Shown: in pieces, positions 9,310-20,765 of the stretch
Numbering within the stretch: position 1 is the first letter of the stretch
Layout: each line of letters opens with the position of its first letter
Assembly (NCBI GenBank): GCA_001970855.1
Contig: LSSN01001293.1
Location: 1-41,115 of the forward strand
DNA: 41,115 bases
Direction: 5' to 3'
DNA from: Smittium culicis
Lineage: Eukaryota; Kickxellomycota; Harpellomycetes; Harpellales; Legeriomycetaceae
Notes under the pieces: generated by a model
What the model was told of the DNA's origin: nothing
What the model saw: only the letters and a program-made list of their open reading frames with translations
Databases searched by the model: none
Made by a program: the position numbers and the translations under genes

Positions 9310-11565
9310 ATGAGCGGATTAAGACTCTATACTAACTCTAGGTTAGGAAAAAATATCCTACCACTTTGCCTCAAGCAAAAAACCTCAATAAGTTCCGTAT
9401 ATTCAAAGTTCACAGCTTCTGCATCAAAAGCTTCCTTTTCAACCAGTCAGAACTTATCCAACTCTTTCTCTTCGTTCAGACCAACAACGGCCGCAAGATT
9501 CAGATCCAACACCGTAACTAGACAAGAAGAAGGCGAAGAAGAAACCGCCGTTGAACCAAGACTCATCGAAGAAGCTGATGTCGTCATTGTAGGCGCTGGA
9601 CCTGCCGGTTTATCTGCCGCTATCAGATTGAAGCAAAATGCAATCAAAGAAGGAAAAGAAATCCGTATCGTAGTCGTCGAAAAGGGCGCTGAAGTTGGTA
9701 AGTCTCTTATTTCCCATACCAATTCAATATTTCTATTCAAAAAAATATTAAAAAAATACCAATATGAATAATACCCAACCCCTTCCATACACTCACATCT
9801 TAATCTTACCTATTTTAAGTTGATCTCATTATTTACCTCTGTTTTTTCACATCAACTTACAAAAAAAAAAAATAGGCGCTCATACAATTTCAGGCGCTGT
9901 CATCGAAACTGGTCCATTGGAACAGCTATTCCCTGACTGGAAAGAACTAGGTGCCCCACTGCACCAACCTGCCTTGAAGGATGAAATGAAATACCTTACC
10001 AAGACCTCGGCCTTCCCCATTCCACACCCCCCTCAAATGACAAACACCGGTAATTATATCATCAGTTTGAGCAACTTGGTTAAGTGGTTAGGCGAAAAAG
10101 CCGAGGAACTCGACATTGAAATTTTCGCTGGCTTTTCTGCTAGCGAAGTGATTTACGGCGAGAACAACCAAGTCTTGGGAATTGCTACCAACGATTTCGG
10201 CCTTGATAAAAACTTCAAGCCTAAATCAAACTACGAACAAGGTATTGAAATTCACGGGAAAATAACCCTCTTTGCTGAAGGTTGCCACGGCTCTTTATCC
10301 AAGCAAGTAATTAAAAAGTTTGAACTCAGAGATAAAGACTCGTTCCAAACTTACGGCCTAGGAATAAAGGAACTATGGGAAATCGATCCTTCAAAGCACG
10401 ATCCTGGAAGAATCACCCACACTATCGGCTACCCATTTGACAGCTCGACTTATGGCGGCTCTTTTATCTACCACATGCAAGATAATTTGCTCTCCCTAGG
10501 TATCGTAATTGGTTTAGACTACAAAAACCCTTACATCTCCCCTTACCAAGAATTCCAAAGATTCAAGTCTCATCCCTTCGTAAGAAACTTACTCGAAGGC
10601 GGCCGTGTTCTCTCTTATGGCGCTAGATCTCTCGTTGAAGGTGGCTTCCAATCATTGCCTAAACTAGTATTCCCCGGTGGTGCTCTCCTAGGCGATTCCG
10701 CAGGCTTCGTCAACGTCCCCAAAATCAAAGGTACCCATAATGCCATCCTCAGTGGTATCTTAGCTGCTGACTCCATCTCAAAATCTCTTACCACTGAACC
10801 TTCAGATGCTCCAATCGTTCTAAACGACTACCAGAAATCTTTCGAAAATAGCTCAATTTACAAAGAATTGTACCAAGTAAGAAACATCAGACCATCATTC
10901 CACTCCTCGCTTGGACTTGTTGGTGGAGTTCTTTACTCGGGAATTGACACTATGTTCCTCAAAGGCAGAGTCCCATTCACTTTCAAACATCCTATTCCTG
11001 ACCATCAAGCTACAGGTTACGCAAGGTTAGATATTTCTTTTTTTTATTTATTTTTACATATTAATTCATCTAGTTCCTTGAAATTTTTTTCTTTTTCTAT
11101 GATGAATCTTCGTGTCTTTATTTATTACAAATATAAGAAAGAATGCACAAGCTTTTTTTTTTTCATTTCATGTATCTCATTTAAAAAATTTTTTTTTTCC
11201 CATCATATAGTCAATATAAGCCTATCGAATATCCTAAACCAGACAACAAAGTCACTTTCGATATCCTAACGAGTGTCTCAAGAACCGGCACTAACCATGC
11301 TGAAAATCAGCCCGTGCACTTGCGCGTTTCCGATGTCGAAACTAACCCTGAGCGCAACTTTGTCAAGTATGCTGGTCTCGAGCAGAAATTCTGCCCTGCC
11401 GGCGTGTACGAGTACGTCGACGTAGAAGGGAGCGACAAGAAGCGATTCCAGATAAACTCGCAGAATTGCATACACTGCAAGACATGCGACATCAAGGACC
11501 CTGAACAAAAAATCAATTGGACCGTACCTGAAGGCGGCGGTGGTCCACAATACGTTGATTTGTAA
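9310..11565 (+). CDS. Electron transfer flavoprotein-ubiquinone oxidoreductase (mitochondrial)
   Basis: Exons 9310-9697, 9876-11025 and 11211-11565 join to 630 residues (human ETFDH is about 617). The enzyme passes electrons from reduced ETF, loaded by acyl-CoA and amino-acid dehydrogenases, to ubiquinone in the inner mitochondrial membrane. Residues 1 to about 75 form a Ser/Arg/Lys-rich targeting peptide. The FAD Rossmann motif [14 protein letters not shown] is at 91-104. IAGEV-like family blocks follow, including [13 protein letters not shown] across junction 1 and [21 protein letters not shown]. The C-terminus has the [4Fe-4S] ligands C574, C599, C602 and C605 in KFCPAGVYE and [13 protein letters not shown], with the exact spacing of the human enzyme, then PEGGGGP. 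Codon use is richer in G+C than in most neighbours, consistent with high expression. It is convergent with PUS1, 251 bp away. Confidence 0.97.
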
Positions 11566-11816
11566 AAAAAAAAAAAAAAACAACCACTAAAAACTGAATA
11601 AATAAATAATCGGAGACCACTAATTTGTTAGGATTTATTTGTTTATGGACAAATTATCTTTATATTTATTTAAAAAGAAAAAAAAAAAACTTACTCTTAT
11701 TCTAATTTATTAAATAAACTAATTAAAAGAAAAAATATTTTGTTTATTTAAAAACGCAAATTCAACTAGTGTATTTTTTATTTGTATATATATAAATAAA
11801 AAGATAAAAAGGTGGA
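11566..11816. other. Convergent 3' region of ETF-QO and PUS1
   Basis: This 251-bp spacer lies between two facing stop codons. It starts with a long A tract and contains several AATAAA-like hexamers on both strands (for example around 11597-11607), suitable for overlapping 3' ends. Confidence 0.5.
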
Positions 11817-13985
11817 TCAATTTAGGACGTCATAAGCAGATTCCGGTATTATGCCATCAGCATTGAGGTACGGGTACTGTTCAGGAAACACGTCGCACAG
11901 TTCAGTCCACTGGTTGAACTTGCCGCTACTAACTTCGTCCTGGTTGATCCTGTCGTATATAAACTTTTGCTTGAACGCCAATACCTCGTCATCAAACCGG
12001 TCAAACGCGATACTCTCGCGCACCTCGTTGTTGTTCTTGCGCGGCATCGACATGATTCGCTTACTGTACGAGTCGTAGACGGGTCGCTCGAGAAGCAAGC
12101 CGAGCCCTGGAGCTTTGGGAATGTTGATGCGTCTCTTCGTCTCGTATATCTTGTTGATAATTTCTAGCGGCGTCTTTGACCTCAACAGTAAAATCATCAA
12201 ACCTAACCATCAAATCGTTATTATTATTAGTTTTCGTGATCATATAAATCAATATAGTGTGAATTAAATTCATATATAAATATATATTTTTTTTTTGGAT
12301 GAAGGGAAGGTAATTAAGTAAGTTACAAAAGTCAGCTCCACCTAAAAATAAAATTAGTAAATAAATAAATAAAAACGTATAGAAATTGGATCTTACCAAC
12401 CATCTTGCGGATTTGATGCAGCATGAACGATTGGCCGTGTATTTTGATACTGAGCCACTCGCCGTCGCCAATGATCATCGGGTCAGAAACAGATATCGAT
12501 TTGATGAACCGCGGCGAGTTTTTTCCAGTCGTCCCTTTTGTAACGGTGAAGTTCAAGAAATCGTGCGTGCCGACGTACATACTAAATCCCTCTTTAAGCT
12601 GTTTCAGAGATTCGGCGTCGAGCCTGAACGCGGCGCGTTTGGACTGCGCGATTGTCGAATGCTTCTCGATAATTTCGGGCTTGTTCGTGGCTTCGTAGCT
12701 GTCGGCAAGATCTGCGGGCGCCAGTTTCTTACCCTCTGAGCGCTTGGACGCAGTATCATCGTCTTGCTCGCCGGCTTCTTCAGCATCGGAATTTGCGGAC
12801 TCTTTTGCCTTGAAAAAGGTATACAATTCTTGGCGTTCTGCATACGTCTTTGTGTTTACAAGATTGACGATTTCTTCGTCTGGTGGCATAAATACGTAGG
12901 TCGGTAGTAGATATTCGTAGATTCTAGAATCGCAAAGAGTTTTAGGATTGAACGAGCGGATTACTGGAGAGTACCCTAAAATAAAAAACAAAGGAGAGGA
13001 GTCAATATACATGAATATATGTATAATGATTTATGAAAGGGGAAAAAGAGGAATAGAAAATTGTACCCCAAATTCTAATTTGATCGGGCAAGAAAGAGTT
13101 GATTTTAGAAATGACGTCAGGATCTTCAGTGATCATTTTAAGGGAAACGATTTGACCAGCTGCGTGAACGCCTTTATCAGTGCGTGCGGCTCTTTGCATT
13201 TGAACTTTCTTTTGGTCGTCAGAGTTTTGTTCAGAAACTGCGCCAGCTTTGCAGAGAGCAGTAAAAATCTCGCCCTCGATAGTTTTAGCATTAGGATTTC
13301 TAAATCAGAAAAGCAAAAAGTAAAATTTTAAGAGGATACAAAGGATAATGGGGAATAATAAAATATTAATTAAAATGTAAATTTTAAGAGGATACAAAGG
13401 ATAATGGGGAATAATAAAATATTAATTAAAATGTAAATTTTAGGGAAAAAGGTATATATGGTTTGAGATATGAAAATGCGGAAAAAGTGGTATAAATAAA
13501 AAAGATAGAATAGCGTATGTAACTTACGCCTGCATTCCTTGGTAGCCTGTTCCGCAGTAACTGCAATATAAAACTACATTTTTCTTGGGTTTCCTAGGCT
13601 CTGAGGAGCCAGGGTTAGGATTCTGAGAAGCTTCATAATTTCTAGTGTTCTTTTTTTTTTCGTCAGTTTTTGTGGAATTGTTTCTAGAGTTCTTCAAGAA
13701 ATGATTTTTTCGATCTACACAGGATTGGGCTTTATTTATTTTTTTGGTGTTTTGATCTTTTTCGGGTTCAGGATGATCCTTTCGCTTATTTTCGGCTGCA
13801 GATTTATCCTGTTCTAGAGCTGGTTCGGACGAAACAATTGTGTCTGGTAGGGATGGGGCTGGATCAGCACCAGTATTATTTAAATCCGAATTTATCATTG
13901 AAAGGTTCGAAAATGAAGATTTGAAAAAGCTAGAGTGTCTGTACTTGAACGGAAGTGAAAACAAAGATCTTGAGCAAAATTGCAT
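11817..13985 (-). CDS. PUS1: tRNA pseudouridine synthase, PUS1/TruA family
   Basis: Reading on the minus strand, exons 13985-13528, 13299-13067, 12975-12397 and 12202-11817 join to 551 residues. The enzyme isomerises uridines (typically tRNA 27/28, 34/36 and U2 snRNA) in nucleus and/or mitochondria. The catalytic aspartate lies in [15 protein letters not shown]. Other family blocks are [44 protein letters not shown] and [18 protein letters not shown]. The first 130 residues are poorly conserved, rich in K/N/S/E and begin with a stretch ([17 protein letters not shown]) that could target mitochondria. An acidic insert (about 265-290) interrupts the catalytic domain, as in fungal PUS1. Exon 1 is AT-rich while exons 3-4 are GC-rich. 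PUS1 versus its paralogue PUS2 cannot be separated by eye. It shares a 684-bp divergent promoter region with HMG-CoA lyase. Confidence 0.93.
13325..13436. repeat. Two-copy 56-bp tandem duplication in PUS1 intron 1
   Basis: The 56-bp unit starting ATTTTAAGAGGATACAAAGG occurs twice in perfect tandem (13325-13380 and 13381-13436), followed by a few more matching bases. It lies wholly in the first intron of PUS1 and lengthens it to 228 nt. Perfect identity indicates a recent duplication or an assembly artefact. Confidence 0.95.
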
Positions 13986-14669
13986 CAGTAAAGCACGAGA
14001 CTAAATAAAAATTCTATATTATTGTTCAAAGAATTAAAGGGCAGACTTAGTTTGAACTAATAAATATTTTTAAGCAAAATTGATCTCTGATTTATTTCAC
14101 CAAACTGTCAAAGAAAAGAAATTTTTTTTATAGCTTTAATAAAGTTGATCTATCCAATAGAGGCGGTCTGAAATTATAACTTGAATATTCAGCCAATTGA
14201 GATTTATTAAAAGCAGTAAAATTCACAAATTAGGAGCTGGGAGATATAATTCGCCATATTGAAAAAGATAGAGATGCATACCCAATAAGGGCTAACTAAT
14301 GATAGTGGAGATTTTACTAGACTCGTGACCGCATATCAGAATACCCAAAAGCGGCAATTAACTAAAACAGATAAATATCAGCGCGAAAACGAAGATATAA
14401 ATTTTAGAAAAAAATGAAATAATGGAAACTGCCGACTAAATACTGAGTCTAAACCTGCAATGGTAATTAGTATTAAGCCAATAGCAGTATTTTGGTCATT
14501 TTATTAGCTTTCAATTGGCTAACACGTTCGAAGAGAGAATTATTCCATTAGTTTATTCGCTGCAAACAACAAAAGGGAGAAAGAAGTTGCGGTGGAAATA
14601 ATAGACAATAAAGTACTATTTAAAGTATTTAAAAGAATTATAGCCTAAATATTTAGTCTCTCAGAAAAT
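13986..14669. promoter_or_regulatory. Divergent promoter region PUS1 / HMG-CoA lyase
   Basis: These 684 bp separate two divergently oriented start codons and must contain both promoters. I see no reading frame of note and no recognised factor site. Confidence 0.45.
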
Positions 14670-16013
14670 ATGTATACTAGAATCATACCTAATAGTAGTT
14701 TCAGCAGATTTTGTCCCAAAATCCTCACTCGCAATCTCTCTTCAGCAGTGAAGGTTACACTCGCTTTATCGCTTTACTCACATTTCTAAGTATAACCCAA
14801 ATACAAAGATATAACATTTACTGCCTATACTTAAATATTTGTTATTAGGGTAGAGATTTTATTAAAATCGTAGAGGTCGGGCCAAGAGATGGCTTGCAAA
14901 ACGAGAAAAAGCTTATTTCCCTCGAAACCAAGCTCGAACTTATCCGTCGACTAACTAAATGTAATATACCTGTAATTGAAGCTGCCTCATTTGTATCCCC
15001 AAAGTGGGTTCCTCAGGTAACACCTCCTCGCTCACCACAGCTCTAAGCCTATTAAAACACGTTAACTTAATGACCTCCAAAACTAAAAATATTACATTTG
15101 TCACCAAAGCATTCAAAAAATATTTACGCTTACTCTTAATTGCATTAAATTTTATAGATGGCTGATTCCTCAAATGTAATCAAGGCGCTGAAAGACTCCC
15201 AATCCACGAAATACACGAGTTTAGTCCCGAACGAAAAAGGATTGGAGTTGGCATACAGTGCTGGCGCAAAAGAAATTGCGATATTCGGTGCCGCTTCTGA
15301 AGCATTTAGCCAAAAAAATATCAACTGCTCGATCGATAAAAGCTTTGAAAACTTTTCAAAGGTCACTAAACTCGCTAAGCAGTTCAACATGGCTATACGC
15401 GGTTACGTCAGCTGCGTAATTGCCTGCCCCTACGAAGGCAAAATATCTGCCGACGTAGTTGCCTCTGTTTCTGAAAGAATGTATGATCTTGGCTGCTACG
15501 AAATATCGCTCGGTGATACCATTGGTGTTGCCACCCCAGGTATTTGCTAATATTTAATACCCATTCATATCGCTGCATTGATGAATATCTTCGATACTTT
15601 AAAATTTATTTAACCTCACTCTTTTTTTTCTCTATCCCCCAAAATATAAATAACATCAAGACGAAACAAGGAACCTAATAAGAAAAGTTTCCTCTGCTAT
15701 CCCGATCGAAAATTTGGCCGTTCATTTCCACGATACTTATGGTCAAGCTATAGCAAATATTTACGCCTCGATTCTTGAAGGTATCAGAGTCGTCGACTCT
15801 TCAGTTGCCGGTTTAGGCGGCTGTCCTTACGCCGCTGGTGCAAGCGGAAACGTCGCCACCGAAGATGTCGTCTACTTACTCGAGGGCCTTGGTTATTCCA
15901 CTGGAATTGATGTCCCTGCTCTCGTTGATACTGGTCGCTGGATTTCAAGTCAACTCGAAAGACCTTACTCCTCGAAAGCTGGTCAAGCCATCCACGCAAA
16001 ATCCCAAAAATAA
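14670..16013 (+). CDS. Hydroxymethylglutaryl-CoA lyase (mitochondrial)
   Basis: Exons 14670-14753, 14849-15016, 15158-15539 and 15661-16013 join to 328 residues. The enzyme splits HMG-CoA into acetyl-CoA and acetoacetate, the last step of leucine catabolism. Exon 1 is a 28-residue Arg/Ser-rich mitochondrial presequence. The body keeps the human numbering by coincidence of length: R41-D42 in [11 protein letters not shown], the metal ligands H233 and H235 in AVHFHDTYG, and catalytic C266 in [22 protein letters not shown] crosses junction 2. Junction 3 (GVATP/DETRNLI) is the least certain; it uses acceptor CATCAAG and gives TPDETR where relatives usually have TPGxT. The C-terminus KSQK is not a peroxisomal signal, unlike the animal CKL end. 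It is convergent with ERCC1. Confidence 0.96.
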
Positions 16014-16560
16014 ATTCATTTTGGCCGTGTTTTTAATTAAAAACTAATAGTTCTCTTACTGTAATTCCTTATTTCTCAGCTTCTTCACATTACTTGTCCC
16101 TTCAACATTAATATCTATTAATATATAATTCGCACTAGTAAATAATTTACCTATTTATCAGGAATTTGATGTTTATTATACCACTGTTGAAAAAATTATG
16201 ATAAAATAGTATTTAAAACATTGTATCGTCCGATACGTTTGCAAACATGCGTGCATCTGTCAGCTACGATTTATAAGCCAATGAAATAAAATAGATTATA
16301 AATCCAAATACCAACTGTTTGATAAATCAAGTTATACATTTTGATTACGATAACCAATGTATTAACAGTAATGATGGGATGAAATAAAAAGCCCATCTAC
16401 TGAATATACAGAATAATAAATCTTAAGGAAAATTAAATTAATCACTAAAATAAAAATAATAGATTGATAACGATGATCCAACAATTAATTTAGATGATAT
16501 TTTAATGATGAAATTATATAAAAAAAGATTTTTTTTTGGAGTTAAACAGGTTAGTTTATT
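16014..16560. other. Convergent 3' region HMG-CoA lyase / ERCC1
   Basis: An AT-rich spacer of 547 bp with AATAAA-like signals on both strands. No gene was recognised. Confidence 0.45.
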
Positions 16561-18092
16561 TCAGTCTTTGCTTGCAATAAAATTCTCATTGAAAGCGTCA
16601 AATAAACGTGACGCCTAACGGGGTAAAAAAAAAGTTAAAAAAAAAGAATGAGTATGAGAAAATACAAAGTTATTATAATATTTTTATGAGTTAGTAATAT
16701 ATGTATAACGTGTATACCTTATTATCGCCGAATCCTGGAAGAAGTGACAAATCTTTTGCTGTAGTATTTGCCATCTTTTTAAAAGACTATAAAATCACGA
16801 TAATTTACAAATTAGTACAAACCAAAATATAATTAAATTAATAAAGCATTAGTTTATTACTCCGACATTAGTAGCTAGCGTCAACGCATCAGTTTTGTTT
16901 AATGAGCGGATCTGAGATAGCGAATTTGTTAGTTTTGACATATAGTCAGATTCGACTCTTTCTTTGATAAGGTCTGGCGGCTTGTGCTCGAAAATTTTGA
17001 AAGTCTCTATATATTTTCCCGCCTCTTCAATCGACCACGATAAAATTATCACGAATCTGTTGTAAACAGTTGCTTTGGTTATTTCTCTAATTATCTCATG
17101 GAAATCGTCCTTAATATAAATATAAAAAAATAACCGCCCCATGATACGTTATACGTTAATAAGGTTAGTTGGTTCACTAGGAAATATTTACGTTATAATA
17201 AAAAAACACGGAAATACGGCTTACAACATCAACAAGAATCAGTAGAACTCTAAGACTGAAATTGTTTTCGAGCTTTTTGATTCTGTTATAGATATAATCG
17301 GGGTAAATCTTGTAGTATTTTAAGCTAAGTATTTTTTTTTTTTTAAAAAATGTATCGTTATACGTTATAAAAGTTATTGGTTAATTGATAAGGAATTAAT
17401 TATACAAGTAATATTAAATTTTGCATATATAAAATAATCTAAATACTAAAAATTAGAAAAGATTTTTAAGAGCTGCGTTTGGGGAAATTTATACCTTAAA
17501 TATAATATACAAGATGTACTTCCTACTATATAGTCAGGAACGATATCGTCAAACTCCCACGCGACTTTTTGAATGGCCTTTAAAACTGGATTGTCTTTCT
17601 ATAATATTAAATTAGAAAAATATACTTACATTCATCTATTTATTTACTCATTTTAATAAAACGAAATATTATACCTGAACAGGGTTGACTACTATGTTGT
17701 TTTGATTAGGTATGAAATTCTTTGGAATTTCTTTTTTCTGTGAATGAATAGATTCCGATTTTTTATTCGATTCAGCAATTGAAGCGGAATGAGTATATTG
17801 TTGTTCTCTATTTTCCTTGCTTTGAGTATTATTTGATCGATTCGTCTCTTTGGAAGCTAAATCTTTATTGGGATTTTTAGGTTCTACTAAATTCTCGTCA
17901 ATAATCTCCAAGACTAGAGTTTGTGATACAAAAAATTTATTTTATATAATTTTCGATAAAAAAGTGTATATATTATTAGTTAAATATTAATAAATCTAAT
18001 TATGCTAAGAAATGGTGCTACTATAGATTACTTGAGTCCAGCTGGCCTTCATCAAAATCGTCTAGATCCAATTCATAGTTTCTTTTGCTCAT
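16561..18092 (-). CDS. RAD10: ERCC1/RAD10 DNA-repair endonuclease subunit
   Basis: Seven exons on the minus strand, 18092-18032, 17913-17675, 17598-17495, 17324-17225, 17109-16861, 16786-16718 and 16614-16561, join to 291 residues; lengths and phases all agree. ERCC1 is the non-catalytic partner of XPF/RAD1 in the 5' nuclease of nucleotide-excision and crosslink repair. After a low-complexity N-terminus rich in N/S/K/E, the central domain runs NNIVVNPVQKDNPVLKAI, KVAWEFDDIVPDYIVGST and YPDYIYNRIKKLENNFSLRV. Then come WSIEEAGKYIETFK and LNKTDALTLATNVGSFKKM. The tail holds the tandem helix-hairpin-helix segment LSLLPGFGDNKASRLFDAF that docks on XPF. A TACTAAC branch site lies in intron 6. Only two exons are long enough to be seen as ORFs. 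A divergent 424-bp region separates it from the MRH4-like helicase. Confidence 0.95.
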
Positions 18093-18516
18093 GACTGATT
18101 ATGGTATTAATGTACAGAAAATAATGCCGAACATTCAAATTCTAACTATATTTGATAAAATTAACAGTTGAAAGTATTAAAGAAATTTTTAAAATTGCTT
18201 CAACACTTTTGAGAAATATTACGTTTAATTTTAGTTAAAACTGTTCGCTGATCGAAATAATTAAAGATATAAAGCCGTATAATTGGCTAAATCATTTAGA
18301 TCGAATAATACCAAGAAATTTGGCAAATTATTTTAAACAGAAACTTTTTTTTTTACTATAGGTAAATTTTGCAGTGCTAATAGTCAAAATAAATTTTCCT
18401 TATTTCAACCAAAATTATAGAATTAAATAATTGCCCTCCTTCATAGATAATAATAAGTTTCTTAATATTTTTATTAGATATTTTATCTGAATTAATATAG
18501 AGTTTATAGCTATCTC
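18093..18516. promoter_or_regulatory. Divergent promoter region ERCC1 / mitochondrial helicase
   Basis: 424 bp between two divergent ATGs; AT-rich, no recognised motifs. It presumably contains both core promoters. Confidence 0.45.
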
Positions 18517-20765
18517 ATGAGATTTTTAATATCAAGCTATCGAGTCGTTTTTAGCAATGGAGCGCGGAATTTCATAAAAAAGTATTCTACAGAAGCAAAT
18601 TTTCATGTAAGCATTATTATTATTTTTCAAACAAATACGTTAATATTATTTAAATATTATTATCTTCATAATATTACCATATTATTGTTGCTTGTTTGAT
18701 AATGATATCTAAAATATTACAATTATATATTTTTTTTTAGGAATTGGGTATTCCAAAGCAGATATCTTTGGCAGCCGAAAAAAAATTTGGAGTTATATCG
18801 CCCACTAAAATGCAGACCAAATTAATACCAGCAATTCTCGATTCGAAAAAAGACTATTTTGTCGAATATCAAACTGGATCAGGCAAAACCATGTCGATGC
18901 TGTTAGGTGCTTTAGCAATAGCTCATAAAGATTTATATGATTTTGGGTTTATAAGCTCTAAAAGTTACAAGAAAGAGTATGACCCTGATAACGAGATTGA
19001 TGCAGGACTAGAACCTGCTTTAAATGCTTTTGAAAGCCCGACGGCTATAATTGTAGTTCCAAATAGAGAGCTTGCTATTCAAATCGAAAATTGGGCAAAG
19101 ATATTAATTTCCGAAGCATTTACAAATCTTCCCTCCGAATACTTGCTTCAATCATTCGTCAAAGGTGCTGAATATGAAAAACTGCAAGAGGAGAACTTGA
19201 GTAAATATGGAATCCCTTCGATTGTAGTAGGTACACCCAGCAGATTATTTGAGCTTATAGTTGAATCTCAATCAATACCAATAACCCTAAGGCTAAAACA
19301 CATTTTCATTGATGAAGTTGATACCATAATAAAACTTCTCGGAAAAAACGCAAATCTTGATAAACGACTAGTTAGACTTAAAAACCCAAAAAATGGCCAA
19401 ATCCTAGTCGAAAGTATATTTAGGCAATTGGAAAAAAATTATCCTGCAATAAGGAATAAATCACTTCCAAAAATAAGTGGTTCATTAAAAAATACTGGCG
19501 ATGAATTAAATTCGAATACAACACTACCTTTCAACCAGCTTAATAAGATTACTGCCATAAGCGAGCAAATAAAAAATACTAGAAAAAAAGAGAGGCTAAT
19601 TACCGAGATAAATAGAGTAGAGTCAAAGATCAAAAGCTCAGACAACATCAATCCAATCAACAGAGATTACAAAAGCCACACAGTTTCCATATTTTGTATT
19701 TCTGCAACTATAAACTCTGATTTAAGAAAGTTCTTAAAATCGCGTGGTTGGTTTCCAAACCCAGTAAAAGTTATCCAAGAAATTAGAAAAAAGACAGGGA
19801 ATAGCAGTGTTTTAAAGAGTCACGCGTTCTCTTTACCTAAACAAACAACACACTCGTGCATTATTGTTGAAGATGACACTAATATGATTCGAAATTTGAG
19901 AATGAAAGAAAAGAGCACTGAATCTGATGAAAAAGCTTCAGAAAGTTCTTCTAAAAAAGGATTAGATAAATTCAGAAATATTCCTAAAAAGGATCAATTT
20001 AAGATTAAATTTACGCCGGATGGATTAGAGATACTAGAGAATGATGATACTTTTGACCCTGACCTAATATTATATAATAAAGGCAAAAACTCTTCGCTAG
20101 ACTCTGACAATAATTATAATTTTGGTTCTGCTAAAACTAACAGCACAGAACTCAATAACCAATATGAAACTGGTAGTTCGTTAGTAATTGACCAGGAAAA
20201 ATATAACAATACAATGGCTGAGTGTATTAGTAATATTTTATTAGCAGAAGAGAATTTGGTCAAGAATGTCGTAGTATTCTTAGAATCTAGCAGAAATTAC
20301 AAATCTTTTGTAGAAAAATTGAGTGATTCGGGTATAAGCAAAACTAGGATCATCCAGCCACATGATTTGCTTTCAATATCTCACCAAGCTGAAACATCTA
20401 ACTCAGATCCAGAACTAGAAAACTCTCTAAATAATTTATCTAACACCACCTCATCTCCTTCAAACATCAACGATTTGCCAAATGAAGCATTGAGTTTTAC
20501 TGAAAAGAATAAAATCATAGTCTTAACGGACTCAGCAGGAAGAGGGCTTGATATCGAGGACGTTTCACACGTCATTATCGCAGGAATTCCGAAAACTGCG
20601 TCAAGCTACTTGCATATGTCAGGGCGAACTGGAAGATTTGGTAAGAGCGGGCGTGTAATTACATTATCAATAAACACGAAAAATATAAAGAGTGAAGGAA
20701 AAATAAGAGGAATATACTCAAAGCTAGGAATCTCTAATTACCCGGTAGATTATATTGAAAACTAG
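18517..20765 (+). CDS. Mitochondrial DEAD-box-like RNA helicase (MRH4-like)
   Basis: Exon 18517-18606 encodes a 30-residue presequence (MRFLISSYRVVFSNGARNFI...) typical of mitochondrial import. Intron 18607-18740 follows, then exon 18741-20765, giving 704 residues. Helicase motifs: Q-like SPTKMQTKLIPAIL, motif I QTGSGKT (75-80), Ia VPNREL (137-141), Ib GTPSR (194-198), II DEVD instead of DEAD (221-224), III SAT (351-353), V DSAGRGLDIEDV and VI HMSGRTGRFGKSG (about 656-667). Lys/Ser/Asn-rich low-complexity inserts sit between motifs II and III and between III and V, making it larger than yeast Mrh4 (561). Mrh4 acts in assembly of the large mitoribosomal subunit; assignment here rests on the presequence and divergent motifs, and another mitochondrial DEAD-box protein is possible. 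Confidence 0.85.

Noticed and set aside
11278..11583. Minus-strand frames opposite the last ETF-QO exon
   Set aside because: They are shadows; the plus strand carries the four cluster cysteines and PEGGGGP of ETF-QO.
12386..13331. Plus-strand frames of 91-127 codons over PUS1
   Set aside because: They are antisense shadows of PUS1 exons, whose RTDKGVH motif and consistent splice phases identify the true strand.
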